A DNA stretch of 15,335 bases, taken from positions 1 through 15,335 of the forward strand of contig DAOUTX010000006.1 in the NCBI GenBank assembly GCA_030668465.1, given 5' to 3'. Position 1 is the first letter of the stretch. Each line of letters opens with the position of its first letter. Of this stretch, positions 6,087-13,420 are shown in pieces. Origin of the DNA: Atribacterota bacterium (GTDB lineage Bacteria; Atribacterota; Phoenicimicrobiia; Phoenicimicrobiales; Phoenicimicrobiaceae). A model generated the notes under the pieces. That model was given only the letters and a program-made list of their open reading frames with translations, ran no database searches and was not told the DNA's origin. Both the position numbers and the translations under genes were made by a program.

Positions 6087-7337
6087 TTAAATATCTTGTT
6101 CTTTGATAGAATCTAAAAATTCTCGATTTTTCTTTGTCTTTTTTAATTTATTAATCACTAATTTCACCGCACCCAGAGAGGATTGTGAAGCCAATGCCCT
6201 TCTCAGTAACCATATTTTCTGTAAATTTTCCTTTGGTATTAGTAATTCTTCTTTTCGAGTACCAGATTTCCTAATATCAATTGCCGGAAATATTCGATTT
6301 TCAGAAAGCTCCCTATCTAGCCTTAATTCCATATTACCGGTACCTTTAAATTCCTCAAATATTACGTCATCCATTCTGCTTCCTGTCTCTACTAAAGCGG
6401 TTGCAAGTATAGTCAAGCTACCTCCCTCTTCAATATTTCTTGCTGCCCCAAAAAATCTTTTTGGCAAATAAAGAGCACTTGAATCTAAACCACCGGATAG
6501 AGTTTTGCCACTTGTTGGAATAGTCTGGTTGTAAGCACGCGCCAATCTCGTAATACTATCTAATAATATGACTACATCTTTCTTTTGCTCTACCAACCTT
6601 TTAGCTCTTTCCAGGACAATTTCCGCTACTTTTATATGATTATTTACGGGCTGATCAAAAGTAGAACTTATCACTTCTGCCTTTACCGATCTTTGCATAC
6701 CGGTTACTTCTTCAGGTCTTTCATCAATTAATAAAACCATAAGGTTTATCTCTGGATGATTAACTGTAATTCCATTGGCAATCTTTTCTAATAAAATTGT
6801 TTTACCTGCTTTTGGAGGGGAAACTATAAGGCCTCGTTGACCCTTCCCAATTGGTGAAAATAAATCAATAAGTCGTGTTGATGTTCCATCTGCTCTATTT
6901 TCTAAATTAATCATCTCGTCTGGAAAAAGGGGGGTAAGATTTTCAAAGTCTATCCTTTCTTTAGATAATTCTGGATCTTCATGATTAACGGCTTCAATTT
7001 TTAACAGAGCATAATATCTTTCTCCTTCTTTAGGTGGCCTAACCTGTCCTGATACAAGATCACCAATGCTAAGATTAAACCTTCTTATTTGAGAAGGAGA
7101 AATATAAATGTCGTTGCCGCCGGGCAGGTATCCTGATGTTCTCAAAAAACCAAAACCCTCACTCATAATCTCCAAAATTCCCTCAGAAAACATATACCCC
7201 TTCTTTTCAGTTTCAGCTTGTAAAATTTTAAAGATCAGGTCCATTTTTTTTATTCTGGAAAAATTATTAATGTCATATTCTTTAGCAATTTTGCATAAAT
7301 CACTAATTTTTTTTTCCTTTAATTCTGTTAAAAGCAA
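6087..7337 (-). CDS. rho: Transcription termination factor Rho
   Basis: Hexameric ATP-driven RNA translocase that ends transcription at unstructured RNA. At 416 aa it has the size of E. coli Rho (419 aa) with no large insertion. Rho N-terminal helical domain about 1-45; cold-shock-like RNA-binding domain about 50-118, with GFGFLRTSGY at 61-70; ATPase from about 150. Walker A PPKAGKT is at 174-180, DERPEE at 205-210, Walker B LLDSITRLARAYN at 258-270 and the Q/R-loop region GGLDSSALYLPKRFFGAARN at 283-301 roughly. The start is a TTG at 7337; a near-perfect Shine-Dalgarno, AGGGAGG, lies 8 nt before it and supports this unusual codon. A TATAAT at 7369-7364 could be a -10 but I see no matching -35. 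Confidence 0.98.
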   Translation of the reverse strand: MLLTELKEKKISDLCKIAKEYDINNFSRIKKMDLIFKILQAETEKKGYMFSEGILEIMSEGFGFLRTSGYLPGGNDIYISPSQIRRFNLSIGDLVSGQVRPPKEGERYYALLKIEAVNHEDPELSKERIDFENLTPLFPDEMINLENRADGTSTRLIDLFSPIGKGQRGLIVSPPKAGKTILLEKIANGITVNHPEINLMVLLIDERPEEVTGMQRSVKAEVISSTFDQPVNNHIKVAEIVLERAKRLVEQKKDVVILLDSITRLARAYNQTIPTSGKTLSGGLDSSALYLPKRFFGAARNIEEGGSLTILATALVETGSRMDDVIFEEFKGTGNMELRLDRELSENRIFPAIDIRKSGTRKEELLIPKENLQKIWLLRRALASQSSLGAVKLVINKLKKTKKNREFLDSIKEQDI

Positions 7338-7412
7338 ACTACAAAACCTCCCTTTTTAGTATAATTATAGTTTATAAATTATTTTGTATTTTTTAAGACG
7401 TTAATTTTAAAT

Positions 7413-7440
7413 TAGTCGTTAGTGAATAGTGAATAGTCGT
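7413..7440. repeat. Heptad array, four units (TAGTCGT/TAGTGAA)
   Basis: TAGTCGT, two TAGTGAA, TAGTCGT in exact 7-base register; nearly the same array as 5088-5115. It lies about 75 bases upstream of the rho start. Confidence 0.7.
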
Positions 7441-7451
7441 AAGCACAAGAA

Positions 7452-7510
7452 GACACGGCACGCCGCGCCTCTACTTTTCTTTTTTGGGGGGACAATGAAT
7501 TGTGCCCTTC
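7452..7510. repeat. Two adjacent palindromic repeats with CTAC-like tails
   Basis: 7452-7474 (GGCACGCC core, CTCTAC tail) is a degenerate copy; 7486-7510 holds GGGACAAT and ATTGTGCCC arms around GA followed by CTTC. Both belong with 538-563 and 13421-13444. They are separated by a T-rich spacer of about 11 bases. Confidence 0.55.
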
Positions 7511-7554
7511 TTGTTTTTATTTTTTTGTTTGCTCTGTTAAGTAAGTATTTAAAC

Positions 7555-7595
7555 GGGGCTTACATAAAAAGAAAATTTCTATATAATTAAATTAA
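7555..7595. repeat. Dispersed AT-rich element, second copy
   Basis: Same word order as 6039-6080, with substitutions. It marks the left edge of a stretch (7600-7930) that lacks heptads. Confidence 0.5.
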
Positions 7596-7614
7596 TATCA
7601 TTGCTATTTTAAAA

Positions 7615-7776
7615 ATGAATTTAGCAATAAATTGCTGGTGTGTAAAGCTATTTTTATCCTGTGAGATAAATAAATATTTTTCCACCGTACTTTTTAACAA
7701 AAATGATAATATTGAAGTAGTAAAAATATTTAGAAAATTCATTAAAAAGAGGGCTATTGAAGAGTTATCCTTCTAA
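7615..7776 (+). CDS. Possible small ORF, 53 codons, unrecognised
   Basis: The only plus-strand ORF in a gap worth listing. It starts at ATG 7615, with no Shine-Dalgarno before it, and ends at TAA 7776. The product has two Cys residues near its start (CWC), a hydrophobic stretch KLFLSC and a basic, helix-like C-terminal half (VVKIFRKFIKKRAIEELSF). I recognise no family. In sequence this AT-rich a 53-codon ORF is not far from chance, and all real genes here point the other way. It may be a relic of a transferred gene or nothing. The remainder of the gap, 7777-7878, is AT-rich with no feature I can support. Confidence 0.15.
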   Translation: MNLAINCWCVKLFLSCEINKYFSTVLFNKNDNIEVVKIFRKFIKKRAIEELSF

Positions 7777-7878
7777 TATATTATATCTAAAGTCATTTTA
7801 TCACTAATGTTTCATTATTACAAATTTTTTTATTATTTTTATTATTTAAAAACACCAAGTTAAAAATAGCATAAACAT

Positions 7879-7928
7879 AAAGTCATGATCTCTGTCCCAA
7901 CTTATCTATTAAGTGAACTGATGACTTT
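7879..7928. repeat. Nested inverted repeat after the MobA-like gene
   Basis: Outer arms AAAGTCAT (7879-7886) and ATGACTTT (7921-7928) enclose inner arms ACTTA (7900-7904) and TAAGT (7910-7914). It lies 2 bases beyond the stop of the nucleotidyltransferase gene. A further AAAGTCAT is at 7789. No T-tract follows, so it is not a standard terminator; it could be a solitary end of a lost mobile element, which I cannot prove. Confidence 0.4.
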
Positions 7929-7930
7929 CT

Positions 7931-8683
7931 CTATCTCTCTAAACATTTTCGAATTAATTCCAGATCACTAGGCTTATCTAAATCAATCATTATCTCAGGA
8001 TATGATATCATGGCGGCAACAGAATTATAACCAAGTATATCAGTTACCCTTTTTTCTATTTCCTCAAAGGTTAAAGTTTTAAATAAAAATTTTAATATAA
8101 GCTTAATGCCTAATATTTTAACATATTTCCAGGTAGCTTTCCTATTATCAAATAATTCTTTAATTAATTTTTTATTTTGAAAAAATACTTCTGGTTTAAA
8201 AAATGCAATATTTCCTCCACAGAATGTCCCTTCTTTCATTTTTACATAAGTTCTCTTCGTTTCAGGGTACTTTTTCATAATATTTTCTTTGGTGATTAAG
8301 GGATAACCAATTTGAGCTTTTCTCTTTGTACATATTCTTAAAAATTCATTAATTGCTTCAGGAGTAATCAGGGGAATATCAGAGCTTAAAAGCAATAAAT
8401 TGTTAGCAGAATTAAAATAATTTAACCCAATCTCCATATTTTCAAGTATAGAATTTCCGGGGTTTAATATTTCATCCACTTTTTTACCTATATAAGGATA
8501 AAGTTCATTTTTTGGACCCACCACTAAAATTCTATCAATGTTTTCTGAATTATTTAACGCATCAACAATATAATCAATCATGGGTTTGCTATCTAACCTA
8601 ATTAGAGCTTTGTTGTCCACATTCTCAGCAATTTCTAAGGGTCCTTTTTCTTTTGCACCTGCTAATATCAAAGCATTAAACAT
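7931..8683 (-). CDS. MobA-like nucleotidyltransferase (NTP_transf_3 family)
   Basis: A 250-residue member of the GT-A-fold nucleotidyltransferases related to MobA and sugar-phosphate nucleotidyltransferases. LILAGA at residues 5-10 and the lysine-containing KALIRLDSKPMIDYIVDAL at 25-43 form the nucleotide-binding signature, although the usual glycine-rich GxGxR loop is replaced by AKEKGPL. SSDIPLIT at 100-107 supplies the metal-binding aspartate. EIMIDLDKPSDLELI near 230-244 closes the domain as in other family members. The substrate cannot be told from sequence; molybdopterin cofactor genes are absent here, so I do not call it MobA. AGGTG about 8 nt before the ATG fits the start. It lies between pyrG and rho, separated from both by repeat-filled gaps. 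Confidence 0.85.
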   Translation of the reverse strand: MFNALILAGAKEKGPLEIAENVDNKALIRLDSKPMIDYIVDALNNSENIDRILVVGPKNELYPYIGKKVDEILNPGNSILENMEIGLNYFNSANNLLLLSSDIPLITPEAINEFLRICTKRKAQIGYPLITKENIMKKYPETKRTYVKMKEGTFCGGNIAFFKPEVFFQNKKLIKELFDNRKATWKYVKILGIKLILKFLFKTLTFEEIEKRVTDILGYNSVAAMISYPEIMIDLDKPSDLELIRKCLER

Positions 8684-8761
8684 TTTTTTTCACCTGTCTT
8701 TCATTTTAGAGCCAAAAGCCTATTTCAGATAGCGCTATTCGTTTTTCGCTTCTTTCCTCTA

Positions 8762-8789
8762 CCGCTATAAACGCTACACGCTCCGCGCT
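8762..8789. repeat. Heptad array (CCGCTAT/ACACGCT type)
   Basis: Four 7-base units such as CCGCTAT, AAACGCT and ACACGCT, close to the array at 567-623. It lies in the pyrG to nucleotidyltransferase gap. Confidence 0.6.
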
Positions 8790-8840
8790 ATTTTTCCTTA
8801 CTTGCATCTTGCAACCTTTTTTCTCTCCTTCTTTCCTCAA

Positions 8841-8904
8841 CATATACTATATACTGTTTTTTTATTTCTTGACTAAATACTATTCACTATTCACTATCGA
8901 CTAT
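8841..8904. repeat. Heptad arrays overlapping the pyrG 3' end
   Basis: 8841-8854 has CATATAC and TATATAC. 8877-8904 has ATACTAT, TCACTAT twice and CGACTAT, the inverted form of the array at 5088. The pyrG TAG stop (8896-8894) and its last three codons (8905-8897) lie in this array. Confidence 0.68.
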
Positions 8905-10501
8905 TTTTTATCGCTGCTTTTATAAATTCTCTAAATAACGGGTGAGCCCGGTTAGGTCTTGATTTGAATTCGGGATGGAATTGCACCCCTATAAACCAGG
9001 GATGATTCGGAAGCTCAACAATCTCTACTAAATTTAAATCCTGATTTAAGCCGCTAAATCTTATACCGTGTTTGGAAAAATCATTCTTGTATGAATTATT
9101 AAATTCGTATCTATGCCGATGTCTTTCATAAATCATTTCTTGGTTAAATATTTCTAAAGCAAGGGAATTTTTTTCTAATTTACAAGAGTATGTACCTAAG
9201 CGCATAGTGCCACCTTTTATTTTTATTTTCTTTTGTTCCGGTAAAAGATCAATTACGGGAAATGGTGTTTTGGGATCAAATTCTGAGCTATTAGCTCCTT
9301 CTAAATTTATTACATTTCGAGCAAGCTCTATAACGGCACATTGCATTCCTAAACAAATTCCTAAAAAAGGTATTTTATTTTCCCTTGCATATTTTACTGT
9401 TTCAATTTTACCCTCTATCCCCCTTTTTCCAAAACCGCCCGGTATCAGGATTCCATTAACATCTTTAAAAAGATTTTTTGGGGAATGTTTTTTTACTTCA
9501 TCAGAATCAATTCTTTTTATTTTTACTCTACAATCATTATCGATTCCACCATGGAGAAGTGCTTCGGTAATACTTATATAAGCATCTTTTAAGCTAATAT
9601 ATTTTCCCACCACTCCAATATTAACTTCTCTTTTGGGATGATATATTTTATCAACCATGTTTCTCCAATTTTGTAAATCAGGACCCTGGCATTTTAAATT
9701 TAACAACTTTACTATTAAATCTCCCAGCTTTTGTTCTTCAAATACTATTGGTACTTCATAAATAGATTTAACGTTTATTGCTTCAACTATTGCCTCATTC
9801 TTAATATCACAAAACAAGGATATTTTATTTTTTACCTCTTCGGAAAGTTTTGATTGACAGCGGCAGATAACAATATCTGGTTGAATACCAATTTCTCTGA
9901 GCTCTCTTACGCTGTGTTGTGTAGGTTTTGACTTTAACTCTTTGGCAGCTTTAAGATAAGGAACAAAAGTAACGTGTACATACAGAACATTTTCTTTGCC
10001 TATATCATTTCTAAATTGCCTGATGGCTTCTAAATAAGGAAGGCTTTCAATATCGCCTACTGTTCCCCCGATCTCTACGATTACTACATCCATTTTTTCT
10101 TTTTTATTTTGGGAAATATTTTTAATGGTAGATTTAATCTCGTCAGTTATATGAGGAATCACTTGAACTGTAGCTCCTAAAAAATCTCCTCTTCTTTCTT
10201 TTGAAATTACAGAGCTATAGATCTTCCCTGTAGTCACATTGCTATAACTAGATAAATTTGTATCAATAAATCTTTCATAATGTCCTAAATCTAAATCTGT
10301 CTCCGCTCCATCTTCGGTGACAAATACTTCACCATGTTGATAAGGATTCATGGTTCCTGCATCAACATTTATGTAAGGATCGATCTTCTGTATGGAAATA
10401 TTTAAACCTCTGCTTTTCAATATTCTTCCGATGGAAGAAGCAGAAATACCTTTACCTAAAGATGAAACTACTCCACCTGTAATAAAAATGTATTTTGTCA
10501 T
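8894..10501 (-). CDS. pyrG: CTP synthase (glutamine-hydrolysing)
   Basis: Converts UTP to CTP using ATP and ammonia from glutamine. The 535-residue length is usual. The N-terminal synthase domain has the P-loop GGVVSSLGKG at residues 9-18, the metal-binding GAETDLDLGHYERF at 65-78 and KPTQHSVREL at 192-201. The class I glutamine amidotransferase domain (from about 290) has GGFGKRG at 355-361, the nucleophile C383 in GICLGMQ and the H509/E511 pair in QFHPEF. GAGGAG lies 5 nt before the ATG. The last three residues (N, S, R) and the TAG stop are encoded by a heptad repeat array, so the extreme C terminus may be derived from the repeat. It is a single-gene unit as far as can be seen. Confidence 0.98.
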   Translation of the reverse strand: MTKYIFITGGVVSSLGKGISASSIGRILKSRGLNISIQKIDPYINVDAGTMNPYQHGEVFVTEDGAETDLDLGHYERFIDTNLSSYSNVTTGKIYSSVISKERRGDFLGATVQVIPHITDEIKSTIKNISQNKKEKMDVVIVEIGGTVGDIESLPYLEAIRQFRNDIGKENVLYVHVTFVPYLKAAKELKSKPTQHSVRELREIGIQPDIVICRCQSKLSEEVKNKISLFCDIKNEAIVEAINVKSIYEVPIVFEEQKLGDLIVKLLNLKCQGPDLQNWRNMVDKIYHPKREVNIGVVGKYISLKDAYISITEALLHGGIDNDCRVKIKRIDSDEVKKHSPKNLFKDVNGILIPGGFGKRGIEGKIETVKYARENKIPFLGICLGMQCAVIELARNVINLEGANSSEFDPKTPFPVIDLLPEQKKIKIKGGTMRLGTYSCKLEKNSLALEIFNQEMIYERHRHRYEFNNSYKNDFSKHGIRFSGLNQDLNLVEIVELPNHPWFIGVQFHPEFKSRPNRAHPLFREFIKAAIKNSR

Positions 10502-10530
10502 AAATCTCCTCTTTTAATTATTTATTAAAT

Positions 10531-10559
10531 TAGCCGGTTAGTGAATAGCCGTTAGTCAT
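10531..10559. repeat. Heptad array (TAGTGAA/TAGCCGT)
   Basis: TAGCCGG, one slipped base, TAGTGAA, TAGCCGT and TAGTCAT, ending at the hairpin element that follows. It is about 15 bases upstream of the pyrG Shine-Dalgarno. Confidence 0.6.
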
Positions 10560-10593
10560 TGCGAGCTCTGATTTATCAGAGCGTGGCAATCCC
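10556..10593. repeat. ATTGC...GCAAT hairpin repeat
   Basis: ATTGC (10558) pairs with GCAAT (10590), and inside it CTCTGAT pairs with ATCAGAG across a TT loop. This matches, from memory, the TCATTGCGAGC...GCAATCCC repeats dispersed in genomes of several phyla. No T-tract follows in either direction. Confidence 0.6.
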
Positions 10594-10598
10594 TTTGT

Positions 10599-10668
10599 TA
10601 AACTAAAAAGTTAAAGCGAAAAGCTATATTGGTTAATTGGTTACTTGGTTAGCTAGTTAGTTGGTTTG
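10599..10668. repeat. A-rich heptads followed by a five-unit octad block
   Basis: 10599-10627 is A-rich (ACTAAAA, GTTAAAG types). 10629-10668 is five exact 8-base units such as TTGGTTAA, TTGGTTAC and CTAGTTAG. The same two array types adjoin at 4191-4284, in the opposite order. Confidence 0.65.
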
Positions 10669-10680
10669 CAAGTAAATTAT

Positions 10681-10785
10681 GTGATATGTAACAAGTAACC
10701 TGTTCTTGTAAATTTAGATCTATAATCCTATTACTCATTACTATATTCTCTATGCTAAACGCTAAATACTATATGCTAAATGACA
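10681..10785. repeat. Heptad arrays (GTAACAA type, then TATGCTA/AACGCTA type)
   Basis: 10681-10708 has GTGATAT, GTAACAA, GTAACCT. 10730-10785 has eight units in exact register, including ATTACTC, TATGCTA twice, AACGCTA and AATACTA, which blends word types found in separate arrays elsewhere. Confidence 0.68.
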
Positions 10786-10813
10786 TTCTGTCTCCTAGCT
10801 TCTTTTCCTTGCT

Positions 10814-10851
10814 CGATACGCGATACGCGATACTATATACTAAATATACTA
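10814..10851. repeat. Heptad array (CGATACG) reaching the hydrolase stop
   Basis: CGATACG twice, CGATACT, ATATACT and a degenerate tail. The TAG stop of the metallo-beta-lactamase-fold gene (10851-10849) lies at its end. Confidence 0.62.
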
Positions 10852-11487
10852 CTCATATTGTAAAACATAAATTTGAGTATTTTTAGGTAATGCATCCTCT
10901 GTTATTTCGAACTCACTTGATTCTAACCTTTGGACATTATCTTTATCAGATAGGAATATTTCCACTGGGTCTATAGAGAATTTAATAGCCTCGGTCTTAT
11001 AATGCATAGGAACTGCTACCTTAGGTTTAATATCTTTAATTATCTTAGTGGCTTGACTGCTATTTATAGTATAAAATCCTCCCACAGGAATAAATAGAAT
11101 ATCTATTGTGCCTATCTCGTCTAATTTATCAGAATCCAAAATATGTCCCAAATCACCTAGGTGACATAGATTTAATCCATCAGCTTTTATAACAAATATA
11201 GTATTGGTCCCTCTTTGTCCTCCATAAACACTATCATGATAAGATGATATTCCTCTAAATTCCATTTTATGTGATTCCCTATTTACCACACCTTTAAATA
11301 CTACGGGTCTTCCCTTTACTCCCCTCACATAGTTATGATCAAAGTGTTCATGACTTACAGTTATGATATTTACTTTAATCCGGGGTAATTTATAGCCAAG
11401 AGTTTCATCGAAAGGATCAGTGATGATTTTAATTCCTCTTCCAGATTCAATTAAAAATGAAGAATGCCCTAACCATTTTATTTTCAT
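10849..11487 (-). CDS. Metallo-beta-lactamase-fold hydrolase (UlaG/YtkL-like)
   Basis: A 212-residue soluble member of the metallo-beta-lactamase superfamily, of the small group that includes UPF0173 proteins and UlaG-like lactonases. It begins MKIKWLGHSSFLIE, typical of that group. The dinuclear metal motif HxHxDH is H46, H48, D50, H51 in SHEHFDH; H84 (SYHD), D112 and H115 (GDLGH) and H162 (PMHY) complete the site. All ligands expected for an active hydrolase are present; the substrate is unknown. AAGGAG lies 8 nt upstream of the ATG, immediately preceded by a short heptad array. Neighbours (HARE-HTH gene upstream, pyrG upstream of none in common) give no functional hint, and the gene is isolated by repeat-filled gaps on both sides. 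Confidence 0.9.
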   Translation of the reverse strand: MKIKWLGHSSFLIESGRGIKIITDPFDETLGYKLPRIKVNIITVSHEHFDHNYVRGVKGRPVVFKGVVNRESHKMEFRGISSYHDSVYGGQRGTNTIFVIKADGLNLCHLGDLGHILDSDKLDEIGTIDILFIPVGGFYTINSSQATKIIKDIKPKVAVPMHYKTEAIKFSIDPVEIFLSDKDNVQRLESSEFEITEDALPKNTQIYVLQYE

Positions 11488-11503
11488 GATTTTGCTCCTT
11501 TTC

Positions 11504-11524
11504 TATCTCGTATATAGTGTGACC
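11504..11524. repeat. Short heptad array beside a Shine-Dalgarno
   Basis: TATCTCG, TATATAG and TGTGACC, just upstream of the AAGGAG of the metallo-beta-lactamase-fold gene. Confidence 0.45.
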
Positions 11525-11531
11525 TATAATA

Positions 11532-11630
11532 TTAGTTAGCTGGTTAATTAGTTGCTTGATTAACTGGTTAAGGAACGATCATATCTATGAATTAATATTA
11601 AACTAATCAACCAGTAAACTAGCTAACCAG
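11532..11630. repeat. Inverted pair of octad blocks
   Basis: 11532-11571 is five 8-base units such as TTAGTTAG, CTGGTTAA and TTGATTAA. 11599-11630 is four units of the complementary type such as TCAACCAG and CTAACCAG. With a spacer of 27 bases the transcript could fold into a long imperfect stem-loop. Confidence 0.68.
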
Positions 11631-11633
11631 GCG

Positions 11634-11655
11634 AAATACGTGATACGAAACACTA
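11634..11655. repeat. Heptad array ending in the HARE gene stop
   Basis: AAATACG, TGATACG and AAACACT, which meets the complement of the TAG stop at 11655-11653. Confidence 0.5.
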
Positions 11656-13143
11656 AAATATTTCCTTAATTACTTTATTCAATCTTTCTTTTGCTAATTC
11701 CGGTTTAAAGTTTAATATAATGCTTCCCATTTCGGTTTTTTGTATTATATTAAATGGCTCCAAAGAAAATATTTTAGTAATTTTTTCTACTTCATATTCT
11801 TGCACTCTTTTAAACCCAATGTATGCATCAGTTTTTTGATTAATTATTTTAGTTAGCGACTCTACATTAAGATAAAGTTTTTTGCCACTATTCTCGTGTA
11901 ATAAATTAATAATGATATTAATCAGTTTTATTTTGTTATAGAGTATTTTTCTTTTTTCAAGTAATCTAAAAATATTATTCTTAACAGAATCATCTGCTGA
12001 AAAAATTGATTCCAAATTACTTAAAGAAAAAGGTAATTTATCATGTCCTTCTATAAGATCGCATAACCACCTCAGCTCAAACAACATAACTTTGTTCTTA
12101 TCTGTTTTTCGGCGTAGTTTATCATAATCGAAATTCGGAGAAATAATTACCGAATAATCTGATTTTGTTTTCTCTTTTATCTTGCTCAACTCGCTCCAGT
12201 GTTCATACTTTTGTATTTTTTCGTTTTTTTCATCTGATAACTTTGCATCAATGATTAAATTGTACGTTTTATAATCTAATAATGCTTTTGCCAAAATAAA
12301 AGATTCCTTTCTTTCTAATACAGTAGAAGTTTCAAAACCCAAAAATTCAAACACTTTTTGAAGTAATTTTTTAAGACTTTCGTTATCTTCAGAATTTTTC
12401 AGTCTTAATTGCAGTTTTTCAATTTCGCTCAACCAATCAAAGAGACCCCACATTTCTTCTTTATTTTCTATAAACCGAAGGTCTTTTCTCAAAATATTGT
12501 CAATATATTTAGAAAATAAATTTTCTTCGTTTACTTCTACCTCTAATACTCTTTCACATATTTCTTTGTAAGTTAGAGAACGTCCTGCTTCCTGTAATAT
12601 TTTAAATATTTTTTCACTTAAATCGTCCTGAGGTTCTATCTTGGCCTCGTCTTCTGTTACCAAAAAGTATCTTTTTTTATCATAGTCAATAAGACCAACA
12701 AAAATAATATCGTTTACTTTCAGTTTTTTCTTTTCATACCATTCTTTTAGCCCAACTAGACAATTGAGATCATTATTTACTATTGCTTCTGTTTCATTTC
12801 CTTCTTTGTCTATAAAGGTAATTTCAACGGTGTTTTCTTCTTTGGGAAAAAATGGTCTCATATAACTAGTTAAAAACATGGTACCATCTTTCAAACAATA
12901 ACTGGTGAGAGAATACTTAATATTTGCATCTTTGTATTGCCATTTTACTAAACCCCATACTCCTCTTTTTATCCTCATAAATCTTTTATCTCCGCTCATA
13001 GAGGCGTTTACAGCATAATAGGGTTCTTTGACCTTTAACGGTCTAATTTTTGTTAATTCTTTAGTAATTTGCCGATAATGTAATGGCTTTTTATGTTTGA
13101 TTAATATTTCATAAGCACCGTCAGCAACTGATTTATGCTTCAT
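11653..13143 (-). CDS. HARE-HTH protein with restriction endonuclease-like domain
   Basis: A 496-residue protein, not a household gene like its neighbours. Residues 4-68 fit the HARE-HTH winged-helix domain (SVADGAYEIL, PLHYRQITKEL, ending GVWGLVKW). A second copy is at about 174-237 (SEKIFKILQEAGRSLTYKEICERV, ending MWGLFDW). Between them, about 75-168, is a strand-rich domain I do not recognise. Residues 257-365 look like a PD-(D/E)XK nuclease fold: a helical start with FLGFET, then D290 and I297-K301 (IIDAK) as the D...DxK active-site pattern, then a strand SVIISPNF. The final 100 residues are unrecognised. HARE-HTH domains are known to be fused to restriction nucleases, so DNA restriction or repair is likely, but no methyltransferase is adjacent. 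GGAGG lies 10 nt before the ATG, at the edge of an octad array. Confidence 0.75.
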   Translation of the reverse strand: MKHKSVADGAYEILIKHKKPLHYRQITKELTKIRPLKVKEPYYAVNASMSGDKRFMRIKRGVWGLVKWQYKDANIKYSLTSYCLKDGTMFLTSYMRPFFPKEENTVEITFIDKEGNETEAIVNNDLNCLVGLKEWYEKKKLKVNDIIFVGLIDYDKKRYFLVTEDEAKIEPQDDLSEKIFKILQEAGRSLTYKEICERVLEVEVNEENLFSKYIDNILRKDLRFIENKEEMWGLFDWLSEIEKLQLRLKNSEDNESLKKLLQKVFEFLGFETSTVLERKESFILAKALLDYKTYNLIIDAKLSDEKNEKIQKYEHWSELSKIKEKTKSDYSVIISPNFDYDKLRRKTDKNKVMLFELRWLCDLIEGHDKLPFSLSNLESIFSADDSVKNNIFRLLEKRKILYNKIKLINIIINLLHENSGKKLYLNVESLTKIINQKTDAYIGFKRVQEYEVEKITKIFSLEPFNIIQKTEMGSIILNFKPELAKERLNKVIKEIF

Positions 13144-13156
13144 AAGTCTCTAACCT

Positions 13157-13253
13157 CCAATTGACCAATTGACCAATTAACCGATTGACCGATTCTCCAA
13201 TTAATCAATTGACCGATTAGTCCGATTTGCTAATTAAGCAATTCATCCATTCT
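13157..13253. repeat. Octad array (CCAATTGA/CCGATTGA), about twelve units
   Basis: Eight 8-base units in register with CCRATT cores, then a one-base slip and about four weaker units. The family differs from the TTAGTTAG octads. It lies in the leader of the HARE-HTH gene, next to its Shine-Dalgarno. Bases 13254-13324 are AT-rich with no named feature. Confidence 0.7.
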
Positions 13254-13324
13254 ACAATAATAGTTATAGCTGATAATAATTTTGAAAAAAATGTTTTGAT
13301 ACTATTTAAAATACTATTTTATTT

Positions 13325-13354
13325 ATTATACACACTTTTTTTTATATTTTACAA
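13325..13354 (-). promoter_or_regulatory. Candidate promoter for the HARE-HTH gene
   Basis: On the minus strand TTGTAA (13354-13349), 18-bp spacer, TATAAT (13330-13325). It would give a leader of about 175 bases that includes the octad array. The surrounding sequence is very AT-rich, so chance is possible. Confidence 0.42.
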
Positions 13355-13360
13355 ATAAAT

Positions 13361-13416
13361 TAGTCTTTAGTCGATAGTGAATAGTAATTCGTATTGTGTA
13401 TCGAGTATTGAGTTCT
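13361..13416. repeat. Heptad array, eight units in exact register
   Basis: TAGTCTT, TAGTCGA, TAGTGAA and TAGTAAT pass without a break into TCGTATT, GTGTATC and GAGTATT, so two word types share one phase. It ends 4 bases before the palindrome at 13421. Confidence 0.7.
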
Positions 13417-13420
13417 CTTT

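Noticed and set aside
6103..6471. Plus-strand 122-codon ORF inside rho
   Set aside because: Antisense to the conserved Rho C-terminal region.
7353..7392. Promoter directly upstream of rho
   Set aside because: A TATAAT is present at 7369-7364 but no acceptable -35 lies 16-18 bases upstream in this AT-rich stretch.
8811..8825. TTGCA...TGCAA stem with T-rich sequence on the plus strand as terminator
   Set aside because: Stem is only 5 bp and there is no plus-strand gene for it to end.
9207..9581. Plus-strand 124-codon ORF inside pyrG
   Set aside because: Entirely antisense to conserved pyrG amidotransferase coding sequence; no start signals of its own.
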